From: Glandiceps talaboti
Lineage: Eukaryota > Hemichordata > Enteropneusta > Spengelidae
Assembly (NCBI RefSeq): GCF_964340395.1
Contig: NC_135556.1
Span: 11,189,410-11,249,409 of the forward strand
Reading direction: 5' to 3'
DNA: 60,000 nt
The position numbers and the translations under genes are program-made. Under the pieces are notes generated by a model. It was given only the letters and a program-made list of their open reading frames with translations. It did no database searches and was not told the DNA's origin. This document shows positions 27,201 through 40,200 of this stretch, piece by piece; the first letter of the stretch is position 1, and every line of letters starts with the position of its first letter.

Positions 27201-30200
27201 CAATCCGAATCTGAACTGCTCTTTCACACAAAAACACAGGATTATCACTCAACTACACAAATACAAAGTTGCTGACAAATTGTAAATTTAGATGACCACC
27301 TTGATCTCTTTCCCCTGATCTCTTCCTGAGAGTATGAATACATCATTTCATCAATGCCCTATAATATGATGTCCCTGAAGAGACGTGATTTTTCTACTTC
27401 ACTTTATGAGAGAGCTCCAGGCATTATTGGTGACCTTTCACACATCATCAACACATTGGAGAATCATTCACAAAAATGCACTGATTCATTTCATTTTAAT
27501 CAAGTGCTAGTACAATAACGAGTGTATAAAACAGCAAGTACAAATAACACAGTTGTAGCATGTATAAGGTTGTGTACCACAGTAGTAGAGAGATTGAGGT
27601 TTGTGTTTGGGTACAGATTTGGTGGTCACAGCTGAGCTGAACAACAGAGGGTTGGCAGAGACAGTAAAGGGATATATTGCTTTGATCATTGACCCATAGC
27701 ATCATTTACTACGAGTTGTAACCCTCGGCAAACTGACACATTACAACATAATAATGTCATTTTTTTTGGGTAGTTACGTCAACATATTCAATAGTAGCAC
27801 GTCTTGAGATATACCTGGCATTTGTGTCAGGAAACTAAGTGATTTTTTTTCATCAAAAATGGAATTTTTGAAGTAGTTTGGTAAGACAGCTGTACAAACT
27901 GAAACACCACGGTAGCATGATTTTATGAGTACATATACTGCTACACAAAAAAAATACATTCCTCAGGTCGACGATCTCACTTTTTATTCAAATTTTTGTC
28001 AAACTCATTCTTTGTTGGATAAATGGTGGCTGATTATTAGGCTATTCTTGTACAAGGACAATGCACATTCTGATTTCATCTTTCAATGTTATTTTTTCAT
28101 TATGTTGTTTTCTACTCTTCTGTTGGAGACAACACTGACCTTTTCACTGTCTTTTCTTGCTCGGACACAAATGTCGCACCCCACCCAACATCCCCTCTGT
28201 TCAATTATTTCAAAATAAGAGGCACGCTCTATTATTCTATCAGCAAATAGCTCTTTCTTCATCTGCCAAAAAGACTTTTAATTCTGTCACAGATTTTGTT
28301 TACATCGAAATTTTATCACCTTAGATCTTTCGGGAACGAGTTTTAAAGTAATCTATCAAAATCTCTGAAATAATAGGAACTATTCATTTCACAAACAGTA
28401 ACAAGTACTCGTAGTAGGTAATTTATGACACAGATTCTCCTTTCTGTTCAAATTTGTAAGAATGAAATGTATTCTATGACCAGAGTAGTGTGGGACATTG
28501 TTTTTGCGAAGGGCAGTAAGTAGGTAAAATCTAGTGGTGTTCCCATGTCATTTTACCTGGGTTCCCAAACAAAATTACCATAAACCCATAAACCCCAAAC
28601 CATAGCAAAAACACTGTGGGATCATATCCATTTCACAATGCTTAAGTCTTTCCGTCTTTTTATCCTATACAGAAGACGTTACCGTCCAGATACTACCAGA
28701 GAGAATGTTAAAGGGGTTATGTTTCCATCTAGGGTTCTCGTATTAGTGCTATCTAATCAGTACAGATACAAGTATTACATGCATGTAGCATCATAATTTT
28801 ATTCAGGACAAATTTTTTCTACGGTTCAGCTATACAACTACATGTCCATTTTTTTGTATGTTTCACCCCTAAATTTTATTCCTAATCTAAAGTTAACTAG
28901 TCATTTTAAAGGCCTGAGATTCAATCCCAGGTTCTCACATTAGTTTTATCTTGTCAGTGGAAACATAAGGATTACATAGGATCACTCGTTTGTTTGGGAC
29001 GAACTTTTATTTTCACTCTGCCATACAACTGCCATACACAGTCGGTCTTTAAATGCAGTGTTCTTCTGTCAGAGCTGTTGAAAAAGTTGATCCACCCATT
29101 TTTATGGCTCTACTGATTCGATAACATTGAATGCGAGAAACTGAGATTGAATTTAAAACTACACAGCACTTGTATATCAACAACAATTTTGAAGTATACA
29201 TATGTATATTTACAAATGTATGTATATACACATTGGAAACTTTGAATGAAATATTTTCACGACAAGCATGTAATCCACGCATGGCACTTCATTCCTTCTC
29301 ATTTCATTCCTCCAAGGATCCGACCACACTTTCCTGTAATATCCAAATTTTCCAGACCCACTCTCAATAATGCATGCACCATCTTGTTTAGCCTAGATTC
29401 TCTGTTTCTTATTGATGTGGGTTATTATTACCCACAATTCATGGCCAAACTCAATGACAAGCATAGCATCTAGGCTACATCTTGCTTGCATGATGGTATG
29501 TTAGTTGTTACATTATCAATTAAATTAGATTCAGTCATGATAAATCCACCTGTACTTGAAACACCCCTTGACATTTTATTTCAATAACTCATTAGGCACA
29601 CAACAATTGAGTAGGTAGGTATTCTACTGGTAGGTAGGCCAAAATGGACAAACCAGGCAAGAAATATGTTTGATATTTTGATTCCAAACTCTGTCATTCC
29701 TTTCTTTGTCAATATGATTGATCTTTATCGGAGGAGTTTGTGCATAATCTCAGTCGCCAGGTGTAAGCTGTACTTCCGACTAAAACACCTGCCACAAACA
29801 CCTTATCATGAAATCACCATTGCATTGCAATGATTCTTGTTACCATCAAGATTCACATTATCAACATACAGTTTAATATATTATGATTACAGTATCTGTG
29901 TCCCTGAGTTTATCAAAAATCAAACTGAGGTAACATCTACCATGAGTTCAAGAGTTCAAGTTCCACAACAGTTTGGAGCTCCACCCTGCTTCTTATAGTA
30001 CAGCTAATTTGATTATTACTGGACAAAAAATAAATCCACACTTAGAGATACTGTGTTTATTTATGACAACAAGGACAACAAGGTGTGTCATAGTTACAGA
30101 ATATTACAGATATCTTTTGTTCTAATTTGATTCTAATCAGGTCTTCGGACACTTACATTTATCAAGTACAAATAAAATAATGCCTCGTCATGTCAACCAA

Positions 30201-31209
30201 CAGAGATGTCCTGTTTTCGCAATGCATTCTGGGTAAACATGGCTTTTGATCGCACAAGTCCAAATTGTCATATTATACAAGGGTCATGATTGAAATACTA
30301 GGTCAACTCATGATGATGACCCTCAACAACACTGAAAGTAGGAACACTTTTTTTGGTTAACCCGTCAAGTTCCAAAATTCTGAGACAAAACACATTCACA
30401 AAATATTGGCCTTTCCCTTTTGTATTTTTGTGAAATACATATTTTGTCAATATAGAAACAAACCTTCGCTCAATAGTACATTTTTTTATTCTTCAAATTT
30501 GGACATTTTCATCGTGAAAATCAAAGTTCACTGAAGCTAATCAGACATTAGACCAAGATGATATCTTCATATTTTCCTACCTACATTGTATAACTTATAA
30601 GATGTCTAAACAATACAACATATACACAACAAACCCAACAGAACACCAGGCAGCCTGTCAATCAAAGCTAAATCATTTTTTAAACAAAAAATTTTTGCAT
30701 TGTTTTCTTGTTCTGGAATAATATTTTTGTAAATTGTAGCATCTAGTTCTGTATGCCAACTGTTGATAATTCAAATAATCATTTAACCGTCATCAGCTGT
30801 TATAATATACAGTTTAAAATCTTCTTTCTACCAGGGAGGTATTGTTTGTACACAAAAAAAAACCCAAACAATTTGGGAACAGGATTGTAATATGTTGTAA
30901 CCGATTCAGCGAATGTAATCTGATATAATCTATCAAGGTGCTTTTTTTTCTTTTAAGAATAATCAATGCTATACTGATATCTGTCTGTGTGTTTGTTTCC
31001 TGTCACAGTCTGCTGAAACATGTGGGAGTCTCTGGTCTAATCGCTATTTTCAAAACAAATTAATGACAACTAAAAACCTAATATTCACTGCTTGATGTGA
31101 AGTTTTTAATAAGGAAAGAGGGGTGCCATCTCAACATCTGCTAAAGTAAAGAAATGTTGAAAAAAAAATTTTTTCTCCATGTCTGTCTGTCTGTCTGTGT
31201 CTGTCTGCC

Positions 31210-31244
<35 letters not shown>

Positions 31245-34200
31245 GTCTCTCTCTCACCATCCAAATAGAAAACAATAAAAATAAATCTTTATAAATACAA
31301 AAAAAACACCTTGAAATCTCTCCCCTTTTTCTTTTAAAGTATAGGACAAATATGAGCCATAGCCAACTGCCGGTATTACTACCTACCATACACCTTTCAA
31401 CGATGTGTTAAGAAAAATCAAATACGATGTGCACTAATGACTAGGTATGATGGCTTAGAGGTCAGAGGTGACTCCTGAAATCTGATTTAGAATTCTAACA
31501 CGTAGTCCAATGACAATGTACGAAGTGTTAAAAATGACACCTCAGATGAACTCTGACCTTGCTACATAGCACCTACCAAACACTTATTTTATATAAAATC
31601 AATTGATTTGGAAAATAGTTGAATGCAGTGCTTAAGTACATACAAACATGAATGCGACGTGGTGTCTGGTTTATTCTCACCCCTTTACTGATGTACACAA
31701 TATAGTCTATCTGCATGTCACATGTACTTTGGTGACAACTATAGGACTGACGTAAAATTTAATGTTTTCTTTTGCTGTTTATACAGGGAACCCCAGGCTA
31801 CTACTTGTGTTGGATATTGATGGTATATGTTTCTTCACTAATTTCATTCCAAACATGTAGTTAACATTTACAATTCGCATTTCTTTTCAACTGAAAATAT
31901 TTCTCTACAAAAAATATACATTTATAGTGCATCTCGTCCATTTTCATGCAATCTATTGCAAAACCCCCCCAAAAATTTGTACATATATATATATATCTAA
32001 CAACTGCATACCAATAACAATTTCATGTACATGTAAGTCCAACATATACAGCAGCCACATTTCACTCAGCAGGAAAGTTGCTTTTAAATACACATCTCTC
32101 TTAAATGTGTACTTTACTATTACTACCAATGACTAAACTCGAAATTCCATTTAAATCAGAACTCTCCAAGAACAAAGTACACAGAATGGACTGTACTTCA
32201 TACCATAAACATCACATATCTATTACAACAGATTTATCAGTGAACATTCATCATTTCCAAATCACCGTCTTATTTTCTAAAAATAACAATCTTTGACTCT
32301 TTCCACCTGAGTACTGTTTACTTCTAAGCTATAACACATAAAGTAACAAAACGTGCGCGGTCTCTGTACTGATGGAATCCATCTACTTATGAAAAAAAAA
32401 GAGCAGATCGTCGAGCCCAACGACCAACTCAATCCTAGACACACAAACACTTGTTAATAAACAAACAGAGGACTGCCCTGTCTTTTCTATGGTTCTATTA
32501 TTCTGCCTTGTCACCTGGCATGAGCCAGGCTCCTTTATATCAGATTACAAGACCCACTAAAACAATAAATCAGTCCCAAACTCTGACAATTATACAATGT
32601 AAATGACTGCCCAGGTAGGTTATGTTAATAACATGATTTGACGTGACAGGGTTGCTATTTAAACTATAGCACCACTGAGAGGAATTTGAGTTATTTGGTT
32701 GAGGGAATTTGCGACTGTTTCAGAGTGTGCAATGTTCCTTTGTGTCTGATTTTTTCACTGAAAGAAATCATTTGTATGATAAACAATAAGCTCAAACTGT
32801 CAATCAAAATTCCATGACGATCGAAATATGTTGGTCATTAGCATAATCTGTTTATGATTGTCCTGAATTTTATCATTTTTTTTCTAAAAAGAATCTTGAC
32901 AACAATGTTGTAATATTTGCAATGACGCACACACATCTATACGTCAAATTTTAGCAAACCTTATATGACCTATGTCTACATAGTTTAGCAGTGAATCTGT
33001 CGGTGTGTAGTGATTACTAAATAGAAAAGAGGAGCAGTCCAAAACATAACATTTTATAGTTATTTTTGTTTCATGTGAAGAATCACTCACATTCCTCTAC
33101 TGACTGTAAAAAAAATATTACCTATAAGTACAATCTGAGAGAGCTGCAGTTTTGGTGCAATTTTGGTGCATTTTGATTCAGATAGGATTCTTGTTCATAT
33201 GAGGATAGTAGGGAAACTTCTAGTCTAGAGGCTATCTGTGACTTTGAATCTGGAGATATCCTTTAGTTCATAACTTCTCATTCCTCTAGATGTGGTGAAA
33301 GATAACTTCAGATTCAAAGCCATGGATAGCCTCTAGACTAAGTAACTACACATATGCTTTAGGGTGATTTTCCACTCATTACAAGTCACAAATTAGTCTA
33401 GACGCGATCCGTGGCTTTCTCCACCATGGAGAAGGATTGAAAGCCATGGAGAACCTCTAGACTAATCCACATGACTGTTATGCTACTTATACATTAGTAC
33501 ATGAATTTAAAAAAAAATCCAAAATGTATTTTTGATTTCAGAAACGGCGTCTCAAGCCAGACTATTTTAACTCTAAATGACCACCCCATCGCCACATTCT
33601 CATTGAACAGAATAGTAAGTAGCTTTTAAAAATGCTGCTCTCGACTACAGTTTCGCCTTCCATGTGAACGATAACTGGTAGCTAGGATTAAGTTCTGGTG
33701 AAACTATAACCGGCCAATCGTTGATAAACAAAGCACAAATCACAACACCGGTCACTGCAAACCGACTATGTAGACTCTGTGTCTCCACACTGACACACCT
33801 TAATACTCTATTACCTGCAATTCACCAGTTTATGTGCTCTCTTATCACAGGTTTTTTTATAACTGTTCCATACACTCATTTACTGCCCTGTGTATCTTGT
33901 GTGGCCACCTAATTTCTTTGTTTATCCCTAATAACTGTCTGTCAATACATGACTACTAGTGTACTACCAATGTTAGTACAGGAATATGATCTTTCAATTT
34001 CACATTTTCTGATACAGAAATCCGGTGAGAAAAGTTAAAGAGCATCATCAGTGAACCATGAAACCCAGGAAAAGTGAATGTCCGCCATAGTTTGGTCATA
34101 AACATTGCCTCTTACATAACGTTTCTTTCAGGAGGGAGTAAGTGAGGAGGCACTTGAGGTGTATATTAACACATTAAAATTTAATTTATTATCTTTGATT

Positions 34201-37200
34201 CTATTATAAAATAAACTATTAAATGGACTTCCACATTGTTTAGGTAGTTGCAATGTCATCATTAAACCCCTCGTCTGCTTCATGACAGTTATTTTTACAA
34301 AAGGAATTGTGAAGCTAAGACTGGCAAGGTTAATAAAACCACAAATCACTCTACTGTTTGAAGATATTTTTTCAAAGTTGAGATGATTATGTTTGTTGGC
34401 CAATTAGCTGCCTTCCGTTTCATTAGCTCCCGTACCATAGGGAATAATTCCTGTCTCTCAGAACAAAAGCCGTGGATGTAGGACGTAATTTAATTGGCCT
34501 TCGAACTTAGAAATCAGACAACATGGGAAAACAAGGCATTGAATTGCTTCAGTAGTTATGGGTGTTACCCTGTTGAGAGTCTTCATTGCAGTGGCGCATG
34601 CTGCTTCATTGTCATCCTTTCTGGGATACAAAGTACTACAAATTTTAGATTTTGTTTTGCAACAGGTACTAGAAGTAGACATACACGTGTAAAAAAGTAC
34701 TTGCACATATTTCATTTTCATATCAGACGGCACCGAAAAAAACAAGACACTGGACTGGTCTAGTAGCTATAGTATATATGGGTGTTACTCTGTGACTCTT
34801 CTTTTGCAGTAGGCACGTTGTACCTTTGTGATGATTTCAAAAAATTTCCTAAGAATCTCAAATTTTGTTTGCAACAGGTAGGAACTCAGGCAAAAAAAAA
34901 AGCACTTGTGCATATCTCATTTTTGTATATGCCAAGTCTTTGCTGTGGGCACGTTGCACCTTTGTGATAATTTCAAAAAATTTCCTAAGAATCTCAAATT
35001 TTGTTTGCAACAGGTAGGAACTCAGGCAAAAAAAAAAAGCACTTGTGCATATCTCATTTTTGTATATGCCAAGTCTTTGCAGTGGGCACGTTGCACCTTT
35101 GTGATAATTTCAAAAAATTTCCTAAGAATCTCATATTTTGTTTGCAACAGGTAGGACCTCAGGCGAAAAAAAACAACACTTGTGCATATCTCATTTTTGT
35201 ATATGCCAGGTCTTTCAGAGAAAACTTGAGCACAAACCTGTTGAAGGAATTCTTTTATCTCTGAACCTTCCTAATCAAATTTTCAACAACTTAATTACAC
35301 AAATACAGATTGTAGAAAACATTGTAAATGAGTCAGCTTTTTTGCTTGATTCGTGTCTTGGTTGGCACAGATTCTGGACAAACGTGACAACTAGTATTTG
35401 ATTTGGACGACAAGTACCACTTTTAAAGAGATGTATTTTAGTGAACCGCTAACAAGAATGTACTGTACGACTGAGATTTGTACATTTGGTCTGCTTATAG
35501 CTCCCATCGTTGAAGTGTAGTTCTAGTGTGTGTTTTCTGAATAGAACCGTTTGAATGGCCTCTGTTTAAGTTATCGCCACCTTGGCTAGGTTATTCAAAT
35601 GAAATCATATTGTGATGTCACATAGACAATGGCAAGTTACACAAACAAGGCCCACACATCTCATTCCTTTCAAGGCAAAAATAACTCCAAGATACTGCAT
35701 GTATTTGAACTTTCCATTCCCTCTTTTCTACAGGTTCATTGACACAGTTGACAAAATCCTCCTTATCTCACGGTAAAATTGAATGTCATTTTACCAGAGT
35801 AGTTCCATGAGCTGTTAACTAATACCAGTAGTGAGATTCTTCTCCCAGAGTTTGTTAAAGTTTTACTACTCATTAACAGAACACTGCTAATTAGCGAGTA
35901 ACTAATTGCTTAGCACTCGGTAAAGAACCATGGTGTCAGTAAAGAACCATGGTGTCTATTTCAGGTTTTGACAGAAAAATCCAGTAGAAAGTACAAAGCC
36001 TGCAAAGAGTCTGTACGCGTTCCCCCCAAAGCATTCCATAGTACACTCAACTTAGCTTTTTTTTTCTTCTGTTAGTGTTTGATTGTAGACATTTCTTTTG
36101 AGATCCTGATTACATAAAACACGGTTACAAGTAGCTGAAAATACTGAACAGCTCAACAGCTGACTTGAAATCCAAACAACTTTACTTACAGATACAAAAG
36201 CCTTGTTGCTAGGAGCCCTCTTCCTAAACATCATAACAAGGAATGAGGTGGACAAAATGACCAGTCGTCCACACCAGACGCATGCCTAATTAAAGCTTTT
36301 GTTATTAAAGATAGAAAAGTTATCACAACTCAAGACAGCTGTAAAGTGCCCGACCCAGCAAGTTTCACAAAAGAGCGGAAAAAGGGAAAATAAAGAGTGC
36401 ATAAAGATTTAATTATATGTTAAATATTTGTACTATTTGACTGAGGTGGAAGTTTTCTAGGCTTGCTCAGAACTCAACAAACTTCTCTCTTTATCTCTTT
36501 CAAACTATGGATAAGTTCAACACCATCCAAACTACATGTATGGATAACTTCACCACCATCCAAACTACATCATACATGTATGGATAACTTCAACACCATC
36601 CAAACTACATGTATGGATAACTTCAACACCATCCAAACTATGGATAACTTCAACACCATCCAAAATATATATGGACGCCTTCCACACCATTTACATGTAA
36701 TGTATACCACTAGAGAGGCAAATCTGTCCTGTGACAGACAAATTTTGAAATTTTACAAACTTTTGGTTTCAAAATGTTGGCATCAGTGTGAAATCTGATC
36801 GTAGTAATTGTTAAACAGTAGTACATATAATATAGTATAAGAGAACACTTCCTGATAAAAAGATTTCCTGGAGGAAATACTACTTCAAGATGTCTTTGTA
36901 TCTGTCAGAAGTTGATGGATCACACTGGTTTGTTGTGATGTGAAACATGACTTTGATTACAGAATGTAGTATTGAGACCTAAACAACAATGTTTATACAA
37001 TAAAATTGTCACCAGCATCTGTGTTCTTTCCTACGATTTTTTTCAAGCTTGAAAAATCAGAGAACGGAAAAAGGTACACAACTGCCCTCAGGAGGAGGGT
37101 TGGGAATGGAAGGAAAAAGGGTGGTACTGAATCCAGGGCATGTCAACTCCTGTTTGCTTGAAAGCAGTGCTATGTGTGTATATATGTATGTACGATGACT

Positions 37201-40200
37201 TAAAAAAAAAACGTACTTGAGTGACATAGAGGACTGTGTAAGTCACAACATTTATTTGCTGTGTGTGAATTTTTTGATCAAGTACCCCAAAACAAACATT
37301 TGATCGCCAAGCAGACAAGATCACAGAGCAACTAGAAGCAAATGAGGTTTTGATAAAACACTGATCCCATACATGTATGTTTTGCTGTTGACATGCTAGC
37401 CATTGGCAAGACTTTGACAAATCAATGTTGTTCATTGTATACAGACATGTGCTATGGCTGGGTATAGACAGATATAACACATAGCTGTACCGTGATAAGA
37501 ATGCATTTATTTGAACGCGGCTCACTTTTATACCTGAATAGTTCTAAACATGTCATACAATTCAGTATTTTTTCTTAAAAACTACTACAGATATTTGGCT
37601 CCTGATACCGTACAATAATTAATCATTCTACACAAAGCAGTCAATTTCCACAGCAATAAATGGTTCTACTATGCAAATAACCTTGGTCGTTCTGAAAAAT
37701 ATTGTGAGAAAACTCTGAACAAAGATGAAATGTTGGTACGAGGACCCTTTGTTGTTTTCCGGTGTTTTGCTAGGGTGTCAGAAGACTGGTGACAGAGAGG
37801 TGGGACCTGGTAAACGTTCCCATACATCTATTTCAAATTTTGGAAAGGGAGGCCTTTGGCTATACAATTGTATGTATACGTGAACTCTGTTCGATTCTAT
37901 CTGCTTACAACTTTAATATATGAATTTTCTGAACACAAGATCATGATGAAAATTCTGAGTTTATACATTATACTGACAGCAAAACAGATGGATGGTGATT
38001 ATTAGCACTAACTGAACAATATTGATGAGACAAAATACTGGCTTTATACTCTTGAAATTAACACAACAAATTCTTGTCAGCTGTGATAGGAGTTTTATAT
38101 TCTAGAAATTGACAGACAGAACAATGCCACTACTTGTAAACCGTGATGGGACAAAATACAAGTTTTACATTCTAGAAATTAACAATAGGAACAATACTTC
38201 CACAAGTACATGTAAGCTGTGATGGGACTTGCACAATTTGACGAAAAGAAAACTACCTTTGATAATAAGCTGTGATCAGACATAATACAGGTTTCAGATT
38301 CCAGAAATTGACCAAAGGAACAATACCAACATCAGTAAGCTGTGATGGGACAAAATACAGGTTTTACAGGTACACTCTATAAATTGACAAAAAAGGACAA
38401 TACTATTACTTGTTAGCTGCTCCTAAGCTGTCCAAGGTGACATTCATTATAATTGTACCCACAGAATGGATAGACAGTAAATCCTAATCTATCACTTTAT
38501 CTCACACTCATTTTCAAAATCTTTATTTTGACACTGTTCCAATTTTGTGATCACAATAGGACAGAGTGACATTGGATGGATGCTGTAACTTAAGATGTAC
38601 ATGTTGTGCCTGTCTGAAATCAGAATTCAATAGCATACAGTGTTATATGTTTGTGATGTCAGAAATGGACATCATTATGTTGTGATGTACATTTGTGATG
38701 TCAGAAATCAACATGATCAGAGTATGGTGATGTACATTTATGGTGTCAGAAATCAACATCAACAGAGTATGGTGATGTACATTTATGGTGTCAGAAATCA
38801 ACATCAACAGAGTATGGTGATGTACATTCATGGTGATGTCAGAAATAAACATTACCAGGTGATGTACATTTGTGATGTCAGAAACCAACATCATCAGAAT
38901 ATGGTGATGTACATGTAACATTTGTGTCAGAAATCAACATCAACAGAGTAATGGTGATGTACATTTATGGTGTCAGATATCAGAGTATGGTGATGTACAT
39001 TTATGGTGATGTCAGAAATCAACATTACCAGATGTTGTACATTTCTAACACCATAAACATTAATTCTAATCATTCTCACATCATACAAATGTAACCATAC
39101 TCTCTGGTCGTGTTCATTTCTGACATCACAAATGTACAACATCATACCCTTTTCAATTCTGATTTTCGACAGACACAAAACGCATGGTCAGGAACAGGGT
39201 ATAGCGTTGTACATTTTGAGAAGACATAAATCAGAAATCAACACGAGTACACATGTTAAACATTTTTTGGGGTCCAAAGCCAGTATTAACTAGGGTACAG
39301 TGTCACCAAAAGGTGAGGAAGTCTGCACCGAATATGGAACACCAATGACTATGCAGAAAGAGTTGAACCGTTAGTAATACCCCAAACTATATTGATATTA
39401 TGAAGTGCACTCTATCTACATGTACAGTACTTTCATAGAAGAATAAAAAACATGCAGCTATGAAGGACACTATGCCACACCTGCTACTCCTAACTGAAAT
39501 ACCATTTCATAAAATGGCATTGAATGTTCAAGGAGATTTGGCAAGCATTACTGTAACACAAACAGAATGAACAGGACCAGGAGATTACTGAATTACAGCT
39601 AGAAGGGTCACGGAATAGGGCAAGTGACTTGGATCGGATATATGGACTACAAACCAGCTGATTACATCCATACACCCCAGAAATAAATGGAGACCAGTCC
39701 TCCTTACAAACTCTCTGGAAGGCATAGCAGCTAATGGACCAACAATTAACACATGTATTTGTATTCAAACAAGTATGTTGGGGACGATACACAGATGTAT
39801 GCATGTATAGTGTTATGTACTTACATTCATAACACTGGCAGCCATTTTTGTTTACATGGTGCACACGCACAGTTTATATACAAATTGACTGTGCACTATT
39901 AGTCAATGGTTCGTATTTGTTTTAGAATAGAACGGCTGACTACACAGACACATGGTAGTTATTGCTAGAATAAATTGCTATTCACAGCATTTTTCTGTTT
40001 AAGTTTGTGTGTGTATGTTTTGGAGAAGCACTACCATCTGAAATATCGATCATGAATAAATAAACACACTGACTAATAAATAATCATTCCGGTTCATACT
40101 GTTGGGTTTAATCAATGTATGTCGTACTGGTAGGTAGCATATGATATAGCTGGTCAGTTTTAGTACCATTTTGGTTAAAGTGTTTGCTCAAAATTCATCA

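Noticed and set aside
34782-35401. Series of overlapping plus-strand ORFs sharing the same peptide
   Set aside because: They are the translated 136-bp tandem array, not a gene family.
38640-38918. Repetitive 92-codon ORFs on both strands
   Set aside because: Produced by the tandem units of the foldback-like array, whose unit length keeps some frames open.
36505-39185. Regular repeats considered as a CRISPR array
   Set aside because: The DNA is a eukaryotic intron, units are direct and contiguous without unique spacers of constant size, and no cas-like gene exists.
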